Positions 8,219 to 16,047 of a DNA stretch of 64,000 nucleotides are shown here, in pieces. A program made the translations under genes and the position numbers. Numbering within the stretch: position 1 is the first letter of the stretch; each line of letters begins with the position of its first letter. The notes beneath the pieces are model-generated. The model made no database searches and was not told the origin of the DNA. It saw only the letters and a list, made by a program, of their open reading frames with translations. The stretch lies in the NCBI RefSeq assembly GCF_900105165.1, contig NZ_LT629740.1, positions 2,728,001 through 2,792,000 of the forward strand. Direction: 5' to 3'. This stretch comes from Mucilaginibacter mallensis (GTDB lineage Bacteria; Bacteroidota; Bacteroidia; Sphingobacteriales; Sphingobacteriaceae).

Positions 8219-9061
8219 ATGAACACAAAAAAAGTATGGTATATTACGGGTGCATCAAAGGGCTTAGGCCTGGCGCTGGTGAAAAAATTAATAAATGAAG
8301 GTTATAGGGTTGCTGCTACTTCCCGTAAGGCAGAACAATTAAAGAAGGCACTTGGGTCAACTAATGAAGATCAATTCCTTGCGTTGGAAGTAGATCTTAC
8401 AAATGATGAATCCATCAAACAATCCATTCAAAAAACACAGGCTCATTTTGGGCAGTTGGATGTTGTTGTAAACAATGCCGGTTATGGTATCGGCGGTTCT
8501 ATTGAAGAACTATCGCAAAAGGATGTTTACGATAATTTTAACGTAAATGTCTTCGCAACTATCAAGGTTATTCATCATGCATTGCCTGTTATGCGTACCC
8601 AAAGATCAGGACATATTATCAATATTTCTTCTATTGGCGGCTTTGCAGGGGCAACCGGTTGGAGTGTATATGCATCAACAAAATTCGCGATAACCGGCAT
8701 GTCGGAAGTTCTGGCTGAAGAAGTGCGCGACTTGGGTATAAAGGTAACCGTTGTTGCACCGGGTGGATTCCGTACTGAATTTCTTTCAGCCGAATCATTG
8801 GTAATGGCAGAAAATGTGATCAGCGATTACCAGTCTATCCGGGATTCACATGCCAGGTACAATACCATGAACGGCAAACAGGCCGGTGACCCTGACAAGG
8901 CAGCAGAGGTTTTTATAGCGCTTGCTGAAAACCCTAAAACTCCGGTACGATTATTTTTAGGCAGTGATGCATATACCAGGGCTTCGGCAAAGATCACCCA
9001 ACTGGGTAATGATCTGGAGCAATGGAAAGACCTGACTTTGAGTACAGATTTCCCGGTGTAA
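8219..9061 (+). CDS. Short-chain dehydrogenase/reductase (classical SDR)
   Basis: A 280-residue classical SDR. The NAD(P)-binding motif TGASKGLGLAL is at about residues 10-20, with a following Arg-Lys region (ATSRKAEQL) that favours NADP. NNAG is at about 89, the catalytic Ser is in NISSIGG, and Tyr-Lys are in VYASTK at about 156-160. The product segment APGGFRTEF is typical of the oxidoreductase subgroup often paired with AraC regulators. The AraC gene begins 18 nt downstream on the same strand. Substrate unknown. Confidence 0.9.
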   Translation: MNTKKVWYITGASKGLGLALVKKLINEGYRVAATSRKAEQLKKALGSTNEDQFLALEVDLTNDESIKQSIQKTQAHFGQLDVVVNNAGYGIGGSIEELSQKDVYDNFNVNVFATIKVIHHALPVMRTQRSGHIINISSIGGFAGATGWSVYASTKFAITGMSEVLAEEVRDLGIKVTVVAPGGFRTEFLSAESLVMAENVISDYQSIRDSHARYNTMNGKQAGDPDKAAEVFIALAENPKTPVRLFLGSDAYTRASAKITQLGNDLEQWKDLTLSTDFPV

Positions 9062-9067
9062 TTGTTT

Positions 9068-9075
9068 TAATTTTG
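9068..9075 (+). promoter_or_regulatory. Candidate -7 element immediately before the AraC gene
   Basis: A perfect TAATTTTG lies just after the SDR stop codon and only 4 nt before the AraC-family start codon. No good -33 TTG is found at 17-23 nt. If used, it would give an almost leaderless transcript. Confidence 0.4.
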
Positions 9076-9079
9076 CAAT

Positions 9080-9979
9080 ATGGCAGAAACAGAAACACTT
9101 GAGCAGTTTTACCAGCGAAAGTTTAACTGGATGCCCGACGACTTGAAAAAGGACGTTGGGCATTTCAATGTCTTCAATTTTGAAGATAAGGCAAAGCATG
9201 GTGCAACCCCGGTAAAGTACACCCGCCGGGATTTTTATAAAATCATGCTGATACGTGGAAAGCACATCTTTCATTATGCCGATAAAAGCCTTGAAGTTTC
9301 AGGCGCTACCCTATTATTCTTTAACCCGATGGTGCCCTATAAATTCGAGCCGCTAACAACTGATACCACCGGGTATTACTGTATTTTTAAAGAAGCCTTT
9401 TTCAGCGACCATATCCGCAGTAATATTAAAGACCTGCCTATGTTTGCGCCGGGTGCAAAAACAGCATATATGCTAAATGACCGGCAGGATGAACAGCTGA
9501 CCAGTATTTTCAAAAAGATACAGGATGAAATAGCCTCGGCTTATCCGTTTAAATATGATCTTATCCGCAGCTATATAACGGAAATGATTCATTATGCGCT
9601 CAAAATGGAGCCATCCGAAACCCTGTATCAGTATATAAACGCCAATGCACGCATTACAGCGGTTTTTAATGATATACTGGAACGGCAATTTCCTATTGAA
9701 TCGCTCTCACAACAATTCAGGATGCGTTCGGCAAGGGATTTTGCGCAAGAGCTTTGTATACATGTAAATCATCTTAACCGTGCTATCAGGCAAACTACCG
9801 GAAAAACCACTACCGAACTGATATTTGAGCGAATGACCAGTGAGGCAAAAGCCTTATTAAAGCATACCAACTGGAATATTGCCGAAATCAGCAACTGCCT
9901 CGGCTTTGAAGACCCTGCGCATTTTAATCACTTTTTTAAAAAGCAAACTAACGCTGCTCCATCCACTTTCAGACATTAA
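9080..9979 (+). CDS. AraC family transcriptional regulator
   Basis: A 299-residue protein. The N-terminal part (about 1-170) resembles a cupin-like sensing domain (HIFHYADKSLEVSGATLLFF). The C-terminal part (about 190-299) is a double helix-turn-helix of the HTH_18 type, with HVNHLNRAIRQTTGKTTTEL and the signature FEDPAHFNHFFKKQTN. It lies 18 nt behind the SDR gene and converges on the S53 peptidase gene. AraC proteins usually bind asymmetric sites next to or over the -35 region, so it is a plausible reader of the asymmetric boxes at 4447-4467 and 7030-7050. That link is inference only. Confidence 0.9.
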   Translation: MAETETLEQFYQRKFNWMPDDLKKDVGHFNVFNFEDKAKHGATPVKYTRRDFYKIMLIRGKHIFHYADKSLEVSGATLLFFNPMVPYKFEPLTTDTTGYYCIFKEAFFSDHIRSNIKDLPMFAPGAKTAYMLNDRQDEQLTSIFKKIQDEIASAYPFKYDLIRSYITEMIHYALKMEPSETLYQYINANARITAVFNDILERQFPIESLSQQFRMRSARDFAQELCIHVNHLNRAIRQTTGKTTTELIFERMTSEAKALLKHTNWNIAEISNCLGFEDPAHFNHFFKKQTNAAPSTFRH

Positions 9980-10001
9980 TAAATGAGCCGCTTACAACAA
10001 T

Positions 10002-11528
10002 TTAGCTCAGCTTTGATAATACACCCAAACCCGTACAGGCATCCCAGCCCGTTCCGGCGGTATAGCCTGTATTAGCAGATGTGGTTTTATTGTCACCACT
10101 TGTTATATCACGTAACAAACCCGGATTAGCATATATCTGCGCATGAATATCACCGGCAGGTTTGCCAGTCTGTTCATTAATAAGGGCAATTAATCCGGCC
10201 ATTAAAGGAGCTACCGCGCTTGTTCCGCCTATAACCATATCCTGCCCGTCTACCCTTACCTTATAGCCAGTATCAGGATCTGCGTCTCCTGCTACATCAG
10301 GTACTCCCCTGCCTTTAAATTGCGTGTCGAGTTCTAAGGGAACATTGGCATTGGCCTGATAATCCGGCAAAGGGAAATAGGTACTTACTCCACCACCACC
10401 CGCTGAATCACTCGATTCATTCCATACTACTTCTGATACGATCTGAGTACCGTTTACTACCAATTTAGTACCTCCACAAGCCAGCGCATAGGGGCTTGAT
10501 GCCGGGAAGTCAACATGAACTTTACCATCAGTCTGATCATCTCTTGAGCCACTATCGCCAGCGGCAACACAAATAGTAATGCCCAAAGCAGCTGCTGTTT
10601 TAAAGGCCTCGTTAAAGTTATCAAAAGCCTGTTGCGTCCAGCTCACTTCTGCTGAGCCCCAGCTGATGGAGATAACAGACGGCTTGTTTTGGGTATCATG
10701 TATAGCATTGATAATAGCATCTAAAAATCCCTGATCGGTATTACCTGCAAAATAAACAACAATTGTTGCACCCGGCGCTACAGCTCCTGCAACTTCAATA
10801 TCAAGCATAACTTCGCCATCAGCACCATTGGCTGTTGAAGGGCTATTCTTACCCCCATCAACAGATACTGCCTTTACCGTTGGCTTGGTCACACCAATTT
10901 CTTTAAAATAAGCTGTAATATCTTTTGGGCGATAACCACCCCCTAATTCTATAATGCCTATACATTGGCCCTTGCCGGTTACGCCTGTCGGGAAACCATA
11001 TATCCCGGCTAATTGGTTGGGTGTAAAGGATTGCGGAGCCGCTGCATGCGAAACAATTTTACCCTCACTTTTAGCTATCTGGAACATCGGTCGGGCTATA
11101 GGATGATTATCCAGGCCAAATACCCCTACAATAATATCCTTTAACGCTTCAGGAACCTGTATTTCTGATTGTAAAACCCTAAAGTTATTATGGGTCTTTA
11201 CAGTAGTATTAAATGTTTTTTCAAATTCACTAACTGTTCCGGTTAAATGAACACTTCTGTGAGCCAGGTTTACTGATACGGTGGTTAGGCCTTGCTCATG
11301 AGCATAAGCTTCCACCTGTTCCGCTTCTTCTAAAGAAGCGCCATAATCGCTTTCATATTTATCTCTTGTTAAAAAATTGCCTTTCATCGCATCTGCCGGC
11401 AATTCTTTTTTCCTGCGCAAGCGTACAGTAACAGTTATAACTTCTTCTTTATCGGCTTCCTGCAAACTGGCACCTGCTTGTAAGGGCTTAAAACTGCCTG
11501 TTAGTTTAGTGTTTGGTTGATTCTCCAT
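10002..11528 (-). CDS. S53 family serine-carboxyl peptidase with pro-domain (kumamolisin/sedolisin type)
   Basis: A 508-residue protein. Residues about 30-150 form a pro-kumamolisin activation domain (SVHLTGTVSEFEKTFNT). The catalytic domain follows: Glu and Asp of DGEVMLDIE at about 237-241, the oxyanion Asp of AAGDSGS near 323, and the nucleophile Ser in GGTSAVAP near 435. A calcium-site-like C-terminal region (DACTGLG) completes it. Family members are acid-active endopeptidases that process their own pro-domain. No signal peptide is visible at the chosen ATG, which is unusual for a normally secreted family; export by another route or intracellular function is possible. It is transcribed alone and converges on the AraC gene. 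Confidence 0.93.
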   Translation of the reverse strand: MENQPNTKLTGSFKPLQAGASLQEADKEEVITVTVRLRRKKELPADAMKGNFLTRDKYESDYGASLEEAEQVEAYAHEQGLTTVSVNLAHRSVHLTGTVSEFEKTFNTTVKTHNNFRVLQSEIQVPEALKDIIVGVFGLDNHPIARPMFQIAKSEGKIVSHAAAPQSFTPNQLAGIYGFPTGVTGKGQCIGIIELGGGYRPKDITAYFKEIGVTKPTVKAVSVDGGKNSPSTANGADGEVMLDIEVAGAVAPGATIVVYFAGNTDQGFLDAIINAIHDTQNKPSVISISWGSAEVSWTQQAFDNFNEAFKTAAALGITICVAAGDSGSRDDQTDGKVHVDFPASSPYALACGGTKLVVNGTQIVSEVVWNESSDSAGGGGVSTYFPLPDYQANANVPLELDTQFKGRGVPDVAGDADPDTGYKVRVDGQDMVIGGTSAVAPLMAGLIALINEQTGKPAGDIHAQIYANPGLLRDITSGDNKTTSANTGYTAGTGWDACTGLGVLSKLS

Positions 11529-11643
11529 TGTGATTAAAATTGGTTATTACTTATTTATTAATTAAAGGTAGCGGATAAAGTTTGCATTAAGGTTAAATAA
11601 TTTTGACATCGGGGTTATATTATTGTAGCTACTTTTATGCCCC

Positions 11644-12681
11644 ATGGAATTAGGTATAAGTACATTCGGAGAGATCACTCCTGACGGCAAAGCCGGTAAT
11701 GCAGTTAATGCGCATCAGCGTGTACAGGAACTCTTAGAAGAAGTTAAACTGGCTGATGAAGTTGGCCTTGATGTTTATGCTTTCGGCGAACACCACCGCC
11801 CGGATTTTGTGATCTCGGCACCTGAAATTATGATGGCTGCCGCGGCCGCCATTACTAAAAATATTCATTTATCGAGTTCTGTAACCGTATTAAGCTCTGC
11901 CGACCCGGTGCGTACATTCCAGAACTTTGCAACGGTCGACCTGATCTCGGGCGGGCGTGCTGAAATGATCGCCGGCAGGGGTTCCTTTATTGAATCGTAT
12001 CCGCTTTTTGGTTATGACCTGGATGATTATGACGCATTGTTCACCGAAAAGCTGGAAATGTTTTTAGAGATCAATAAGCATGAAATACTGAATTGGAAAG
12101 GGAAGTTCCGTTCGCCTGTTGTAAACCAGGGTGTATATCCAAGGCCTTATCAAAGTGCTATACCTGTATGGATAGGTGTTGGCGGTACGCCTGCTTCGGC
12201 TAAACGTGCCGGTAGCCTAAATCTGCCTATGATCATTGCCATACTGGGCAGTGCGCCAAAGCATTTTGTACCTTTTGTTGAATTATACCGTGAATCTGCT
12301 GAGAAAGCCGGGCATGATGTAAGCAAATTACAGCTGGCTATATCATCACAATTTTATATCGCCGAAAACGCTAAACAGGCAGCGGATGAGTTCTATCCAT
12401 CATATGAAGCATTAATGAACCGTGTTGGCAGGGATCGTGGCTGGTCGCCGATGAATAGAGAATCATTTGAATGGCTGCGCAAAGATGGCCCATTGGTTGT
12501 TGGCGATGTGCAACAAGCCGTAGATAAAATAATGGGGCAGTATGAATTATTTCATAACACCCGCTTTGTAGCACAGTTGGTAACAGGGCATACACCTCAT
12601 GTTAATGTGTTGAAAGCTATAGAATTGCTCGGGACTAAGGTGGCACCCATCATCAGGAAAGAAACAGGCGATAAAGTTTAG
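11644..12681 (+). CDS. LLM-class flavin-dependent oxidoreductase (bacterial luciferase-like)
   Basis: A 345-residue TIM-barrel flavoprotein. MELGISTFGE begins the barrel, GEHHRPDF is at about 48-55, SSSVTVLSSADPVRTFQNF at about 79-97, and GGRAEMIAGRGSF at about 104-116. IPVWIGVGGTPASAKRAG forms the phosphate-binding area near 178-195. It matches the luciferase-like monooxygenase family, uses FMNH2, and belongs to a subgroup of unknown substrate. A -7-like TACTTTTA (11630-11637) lies 6 nt before the ATG. It is separated from the rest of the stress cluster by the S53 gene on the other strand, so membership in the same response is only suggestive. Confidence 0.9.
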   Translation: MELGISTFGEITPDGKAGNAVNAHQRVQELLEEVKLADEVGLDVYAFGEHHRPDFVISAPEIMMAAAAAITKNIHLSSSVTVLSSADPVRTFQNFATVDLISGGRAEMIAGRGSFIESYPLFGYDLDDYDALFTEKLEMFLEINKHEILNWKGKFRSPVVNQGVYPRPYQSAIPVWIGVGGTPASAKRAGSLNLPMIIAILGSAPKHFVPFVELYRESAEKAGHDVSKLQLAISSQFYIAENAKQAADEFYPSYEALMNRVGRDRGWSPMNRESFEWLRKDGPLVVGDVQQAVDKIMGQYELFHNTRFVAQLVTGHTPHVNVLKAIELLGTKVAPIIRKETGDKV

Positions 12682-12695
12682 TTTTAACTGATAAC

Positions 12696-12774
12696 AAACT
12701 TACGAAGTTTAACTCGAGGTGTTTATTTTAATGGCCTCGTTGAGGGCTTTGCCGTTTAAAAACTTCGTAAGTTT
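12696..12774. terminator. Inverted repeat between convergent genes (likely bidirectional terminator)
   Basis: Two perfect 15-nt arms, AAACTTACGAAGTTT (12696-12710) and AAACTTCGTAAGTTT (12760-12774), enclose 49 nt. Each arm is itself partly self-complementary (AACTT/AAGTT). The element fills the gap between the plus-strand flavoenzyme stop (12681) and the minus-strand ABC ATPase stop (12792), the expected place for a shared terminator. There is no strong T-run. Confidence 0.5.
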
Positions 12775-12791
12775 CATTCGGCGTTATAAGC

Positions 12792-13541
12792 CTATCCAAA
12801 CCAGTCAAACAAATCATTCTGCTTTAAAGTTGTTTTTTTTGCAGTATCGATGTCCTTTAAGATCGCCCCCTCGCTCATTTGTATAATGCGTGTTCCATAA
12901 TTGTAGGCATCTTTTAAATTGTGGGTAATCAGGATCGCGGTCAGTTTAAAATCTTTGATAAGTTTATTGGCTGTTTTCATTACTATTTCTGCGGATCTTG
13001 GGTCAAGTGCCGCAGTTGGTTCGTCTAGTAATAAAACCTGGCAACTATCCATAATACTCATCAGTAAGGTTAAGGCCTGTCTTTGTCCGCCCGATAAGGT
13101 ACCCATTGGCTGATCTATCTTTTTCTCCAGGCCCATGCCCAACGTGGCTATCTTTTCCTTTACATCTTTTTTAAAATGATCGTTTACACCTATAGATAAC
13201 CCTTTAGGTTTTGTACGGATAGCTGCCAGTCTGAAATTATCCAGGATACTCAGATCTGATGCTGTGCCACTCAAAGGATTTTGAAAAACACGTGCTATCC
13301 ACTGACTGCGGCGATAATCTGCCAGATCAGTAGCATCATTACCATCAATACTTACTGTGCCTGAAGTTGGGATAACGCTGCCTGCAACCAAATTCAATAA
13401 GGTAGTTTTTCCTGAACCATTTGAACCGATGATAACTACAAACTCCCCGGTTTCAATATGCAGATCGATCCCGTTAACCGCATTCACCTGGTTGGGCTTG
13501 CCCTTGTTAAAGGTTTTATAAATTTGTTTTATATCGATCAT
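12792..13541 (-). CDS. ABC importer ATP-binding protein (PF04392-associated, TrpZ-like)
   Basis: A 249-residue ATPase with Walker A GSNGSGKTT at about 39-47, the signature LSGGQRQ at about 147-153, Walker B VLLLDEPTAAL at about 168-178 and the H-loop His in LITHN near 203. It is the last gene of a three-gene operon. Its start overlaps the permease stop by 4 nt (ATGA arrangement), which implies translational coupling. The same order of binding protein, permease and ATPase is found in aromatic amino-acid importers of the TrpXYZ type. Substrate here is not established. Confidence 0.92.
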   Translation of the reverse strand: MIDIKQIYKTFNKGKPNQVNAVNGIDLHIETGEFVVIIGSNGSGKTTLLNLVAGSVIPTSGTVSIDGNDATDLADYRRSQWIARVFQNPLSGTASDLSILDNFRLAAIRTKPKGLSIGVNDHFKKDVKEKIATLGMGLEKKIDQPMGTLSGGQRQALTLLMSIMDSCQVLLLDEPTAALDPRSAEIVMKTANKLIKDFKLTAILITHNLKDAYNYGTRIIQMSEGAILKDIDTAKKTTLKQNDLFDWFG

Positions 13542-14407
13542 AAGGACTTTTTAAAGGATAAGCGCGGCAGGCTGACAATCAGCAGCACAAATGCAGCGGT
13601 AACAAGCATTAAAAGATTAGGGTTTACTCCAATATCAAGTGTTACTGCCAATACAAACTGAAAGATAATTGCCCCTGTTATCATCAAAACCAAACTAAGC
13701 CATACGGATGTTATCTTCATCCAGTTGATGATTGTTTCAGCTATGATTACTGAACCAAGACCAACAATCACTATACCTATTCCCATATTTATATCAGCAA
13801 AGCCCTGAAACTGTGTAATCAGATAGCCGCTTGTAGCCGTTAAAGCATTAGCAAGTGCTAAGCCTATAATTTTCATTCTGTCCGTGTTAACACCCAATGA
13901 CCTTATCATTGACTCACTATTGCCAGTTGCCCTCATTGCTATCCCAAAATCAGTTTTTAATAAATAGCCTATTAAAAGAGTTATTATAATGACGAATACA
14001 ATTATGATACAGAATGTATTTTGATTTGGATTACTAAAAACATTTATAATATCGAACAAAGATGAAATGCCATTTAACGGCAAATTAGGGCGCCCCATTA
14101 AAATAAGGTTTACTGACCGCAGTGAAGTCATTACCAAAATACCGGCCAGCAAGGCGTTGATTTTTAATTTAGTATGGATAATACCTGTTAATGCCCCTGC
14201 AACAGCCCCCGAAATAATAACCGCAGGCAAAATAATATAGCCCGGTTGATGATGGGTTAAAAAAATAGCCGTTACCACGCCGCCAAGTGTATAACTGCCA
14301 TCGGTTGTGATATCAGGTATGTTAAATATCTTCATGGAGATATAAATACCCAATGCTATCCCCGAAAAGCAAAGCCCCTGTAATAAAGCGGTCAGGTAAA
14401 AATCCAT
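13538..14407 (-). CDS. ABC importer permease (branched-chain-type, PF02653)
   Basis: A 289-residue integral membrane protein with about eight hydrophobic segments and the LivH/RbsC-type permease signature (FNIPDITTDGSYTLGGVV near the N-terminus; DFGIAMRATGNSESMIRSLG near the middle, the EAA-like ATPase-docking loop). It overlaps the binding-protein gene by 1 nt and the ATPase gene by 4 nt. A single permease gene is present, so the channel is probably a homodimer. Confidence 0.9.
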   Translation of the reverse strand: MDFYLTALLQGLCFSGIALGIYISMKIFNIPDITTDGSYTLGGVVTAIFLTHHQPGYIILPAVIISGAVAGALTGIIHTKLKINALLAGILVMTSLRSVNLILMGRPNLPLNGISSLFDIINVFSNPNQNTFCIIIVFVIIITLLIGYLLKTDFGIAMRATGNSESMIRSLGVNTDRMKIIGLALANALTATSGYLITQFQGFADINMGIGIVIVGLGSVIIAETIINWMKITSVWLSLVLMITGAIIFQFVLAVTLDIGVNPNLLMLVTAAFVLLIVSLPRLSFKKSL

Positions 14408-15375
14408 TATTTAACAGCTTCGAAATTTGATGGGATGATGATATTATATTTTTTAGCAGCCTCAGGATTATAAACACGCTTTCTAATCTTCACCATTTCA
14501 GGTTTTAGCCCGTCTGTTTTATGTGTTTTAAGGTATTGGGCGGCCTGTTCTCCTGCCTGGTATCCCCATTGATAAATATCGGCGCCAAATGCAGCTACGG
14601 CACCACGTTTAACTAAACCTGCCTCACTGGTAAAAATAGGCACATTGTGCTGATCGCAATTTTTCTTTATAGTTTCAAATGCTTCAAAAACGGTATTATC
14701 CGGGTTAGCAAAAAAAGCATCGATGTTTTTATTTAATAATGATTGTGTTACCAGTTGGGCATCCGCCGATGAATTTAACGGTAAGGCGATCAGGGTGATA
14801 TTAAATTTAGCGGCCAAAGCCTTAATGTATTGCATCGCATCAGCCGATTGCGGCTCAGATTGATTATAGATCATGCCGATAACCAGTTTGCCGCTCTTTG
14901 GCTTTAATACTTTAGGGATGATGGAGAATGAGGTATCAATATATTGGAGATCCTCGACTGCGCCAAATAAATTAGCCGGTGCCTTCCCGTTGGCATCCAG
15001 CACATTCATACGCTCAGGTGTTGGTGAAACCATTTCGAAAATTGGGATGGTCTTAGTTTTTTGTACCGCTGTAACTGATGATAAGGTGGTGCATGTAGCC
15101 AGCAATGTTACTGGTTCTGATACAAAATAGTTTACTATCTGGGTCAGGGTTGGAATATCTCCCTGCGCGTTGCGGTATTCTATTTTTATATTGCCTTTAC
15201 CGGCACTAAAACCGCTGTCCTTTAAAGCGGCAACAAATCCATCGCGTGCTTGTGATATGGTAGCATCTTCAAAAGCATCAACAAAACCAACAACGGGCAC
15301 GGTATTTGTTTTTTGTTTACACGATGCAAAACTAAATAATATGAAAAAAGTAAAGAGGTATTTCGAAAGCTTCAT
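14407..15375 (-). CDS. ABC importer substrate-binding lipoprotein (PF04392)
   Basis: A 322-residue protein with a lipoprotein signal (lipobox FASC, Cys at about 19), so it is probably tethered to the periplasmic face. The mature part has the two-lobed ABC_sub_bind fold: VVGFVDAFEDATISQARDGF starts lobe 1, KLVIGMIYNQSEPQS starts the second Rossmann-like unit, and AAFGADIYQWGYQAGEQAA is the characteristic family segment near the C-terminus. Known relatives include TrpX-type tryptophan/tyrosine binding proteins. It is the first gene of the operon, and no regulator is adjacent. Confidence 0.9.
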   Translation of the reverse strand: MKLSKYLFTFFILFSFASCKQKTNTVPVVGFVDAFEDATISQARDGFVAALKDSGFSAGKGNIKIEYRNAQGDIPTLTQIVNYFVSEPVTLLATCTTLSSVTAVQKTKTIPIFEMVSPTPERMNVLDANGKAPANLFGAVEDLQYIDTSFSIIPKVLKPKSGKLVIGMIYNQSEPQSADAMQYIKALAAKFNITLIALPLNSSADAQLVTQSLLNKNIDAFFANPDNTVFEAFETIKKNCDQHNVPIFTSEAGLVKRGAVAAFGADIYQWGYQAGEQAAQYLKTHKTDGLKPEMVKIRKRVYNPEAAKKYNIIIPSNFEAVK

Positions 15376-15441
15376 CTTACGAAGTTAATTAATCAGGTTG
15401 AAAGGTTAAAGCTGAAAACTAAAAGGTGAAAATTAAATGAA

Positions 15442-15984
15442 CTATCTGAGCAAATAACCCACAGCTATTTTAAGTTTATCCGCTTCAAGCGTGGTTACAG
15501 GCAGGTTGATATAGGTATCTTCATTAAGATAATATTTAACATCAATTAATTTATACTGGGCAAGGGCGGTTAATCGCTCAAGATTAAAATAAGATCTGAG
15601 AGATATCATTATAGCCCCGGAGCTCTTAGTTAAACCATAAGGCGACCGCAATGCTTTTAATGGCATTATTTTCAAGGTATCACTATTATTCATAGTAAGC
15701 AAGAGATAAGAACTGTCTACTTTTATTGAATCGGCAATAAGGGTTGAATCACTTAATCGTAAAACAAATACAAAATTGGTATTATTTTTTATTGTCGAAA
15801 AATCAAAACTCATTCCCGGTTTGTCTTTAATCTTAAAAGGCGCGCCCATAACTATAGTATCTTTCCCGAACTGAACCATTGCATATCGCGAAATTTCACC
15901 GGCATTATTTTTTGATGTCCCGCATATTTGTGCATGTATATCAGCGCTTATAAACAACAAAAACAGTAAATAAATTAATCTCAT
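15442..15984 (-). CDS. Secreted protein of unknown function
   Basis: A 180-residue product with a clear signal peptide (MRLIYLLFLLFISADIHAQ). The mature part is rich in beta-strand-like segments and contains no motif I recognise. Two Cys-poor repeats of the pattern hydrophobic-Asp-Ser (RLSDSTLIADSIKVDSSYLLLT) suggest a beta-sheet fold. It stands alone between the ABC operon and the divergent methionine aminotransferase gene. Periplasmic or outer-membrane location is inferred from the signal only. Confidence 0.7.
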   Translation of the reverse strand: MRLIYLLFLLFISADIHAQICGTSKNNAGEISRYAMVQFGKDTIVMGAPFKIKDKPGMSFDFSTIKNNTNFVFVLRLSDSTLIADSIKVDSSYLLLTMNNSDTLKIMPLKALRSPYGLTKSSGAIMISLRSYFNLERLTALAQYKLIDVKYYLNEDTYINLPVTTLEADKLKIAVGYLLR

Positions 15985-16047
15985 AGTAGAATTATTTAAC
16001 TTCTTTTAACGGCTAATTTACGATTTTTAGCTATTTTAGGCCCATAC

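Noticed and set aside
11569..11585. GGTAGCGGATAAAG upstream of the LLM flavoenzyme as a third, inverted copy of the 21-bp box
   Set aside because: Needs a gap and several mismatches, and lacks the fixed 22-nt spacing to a -7 element.
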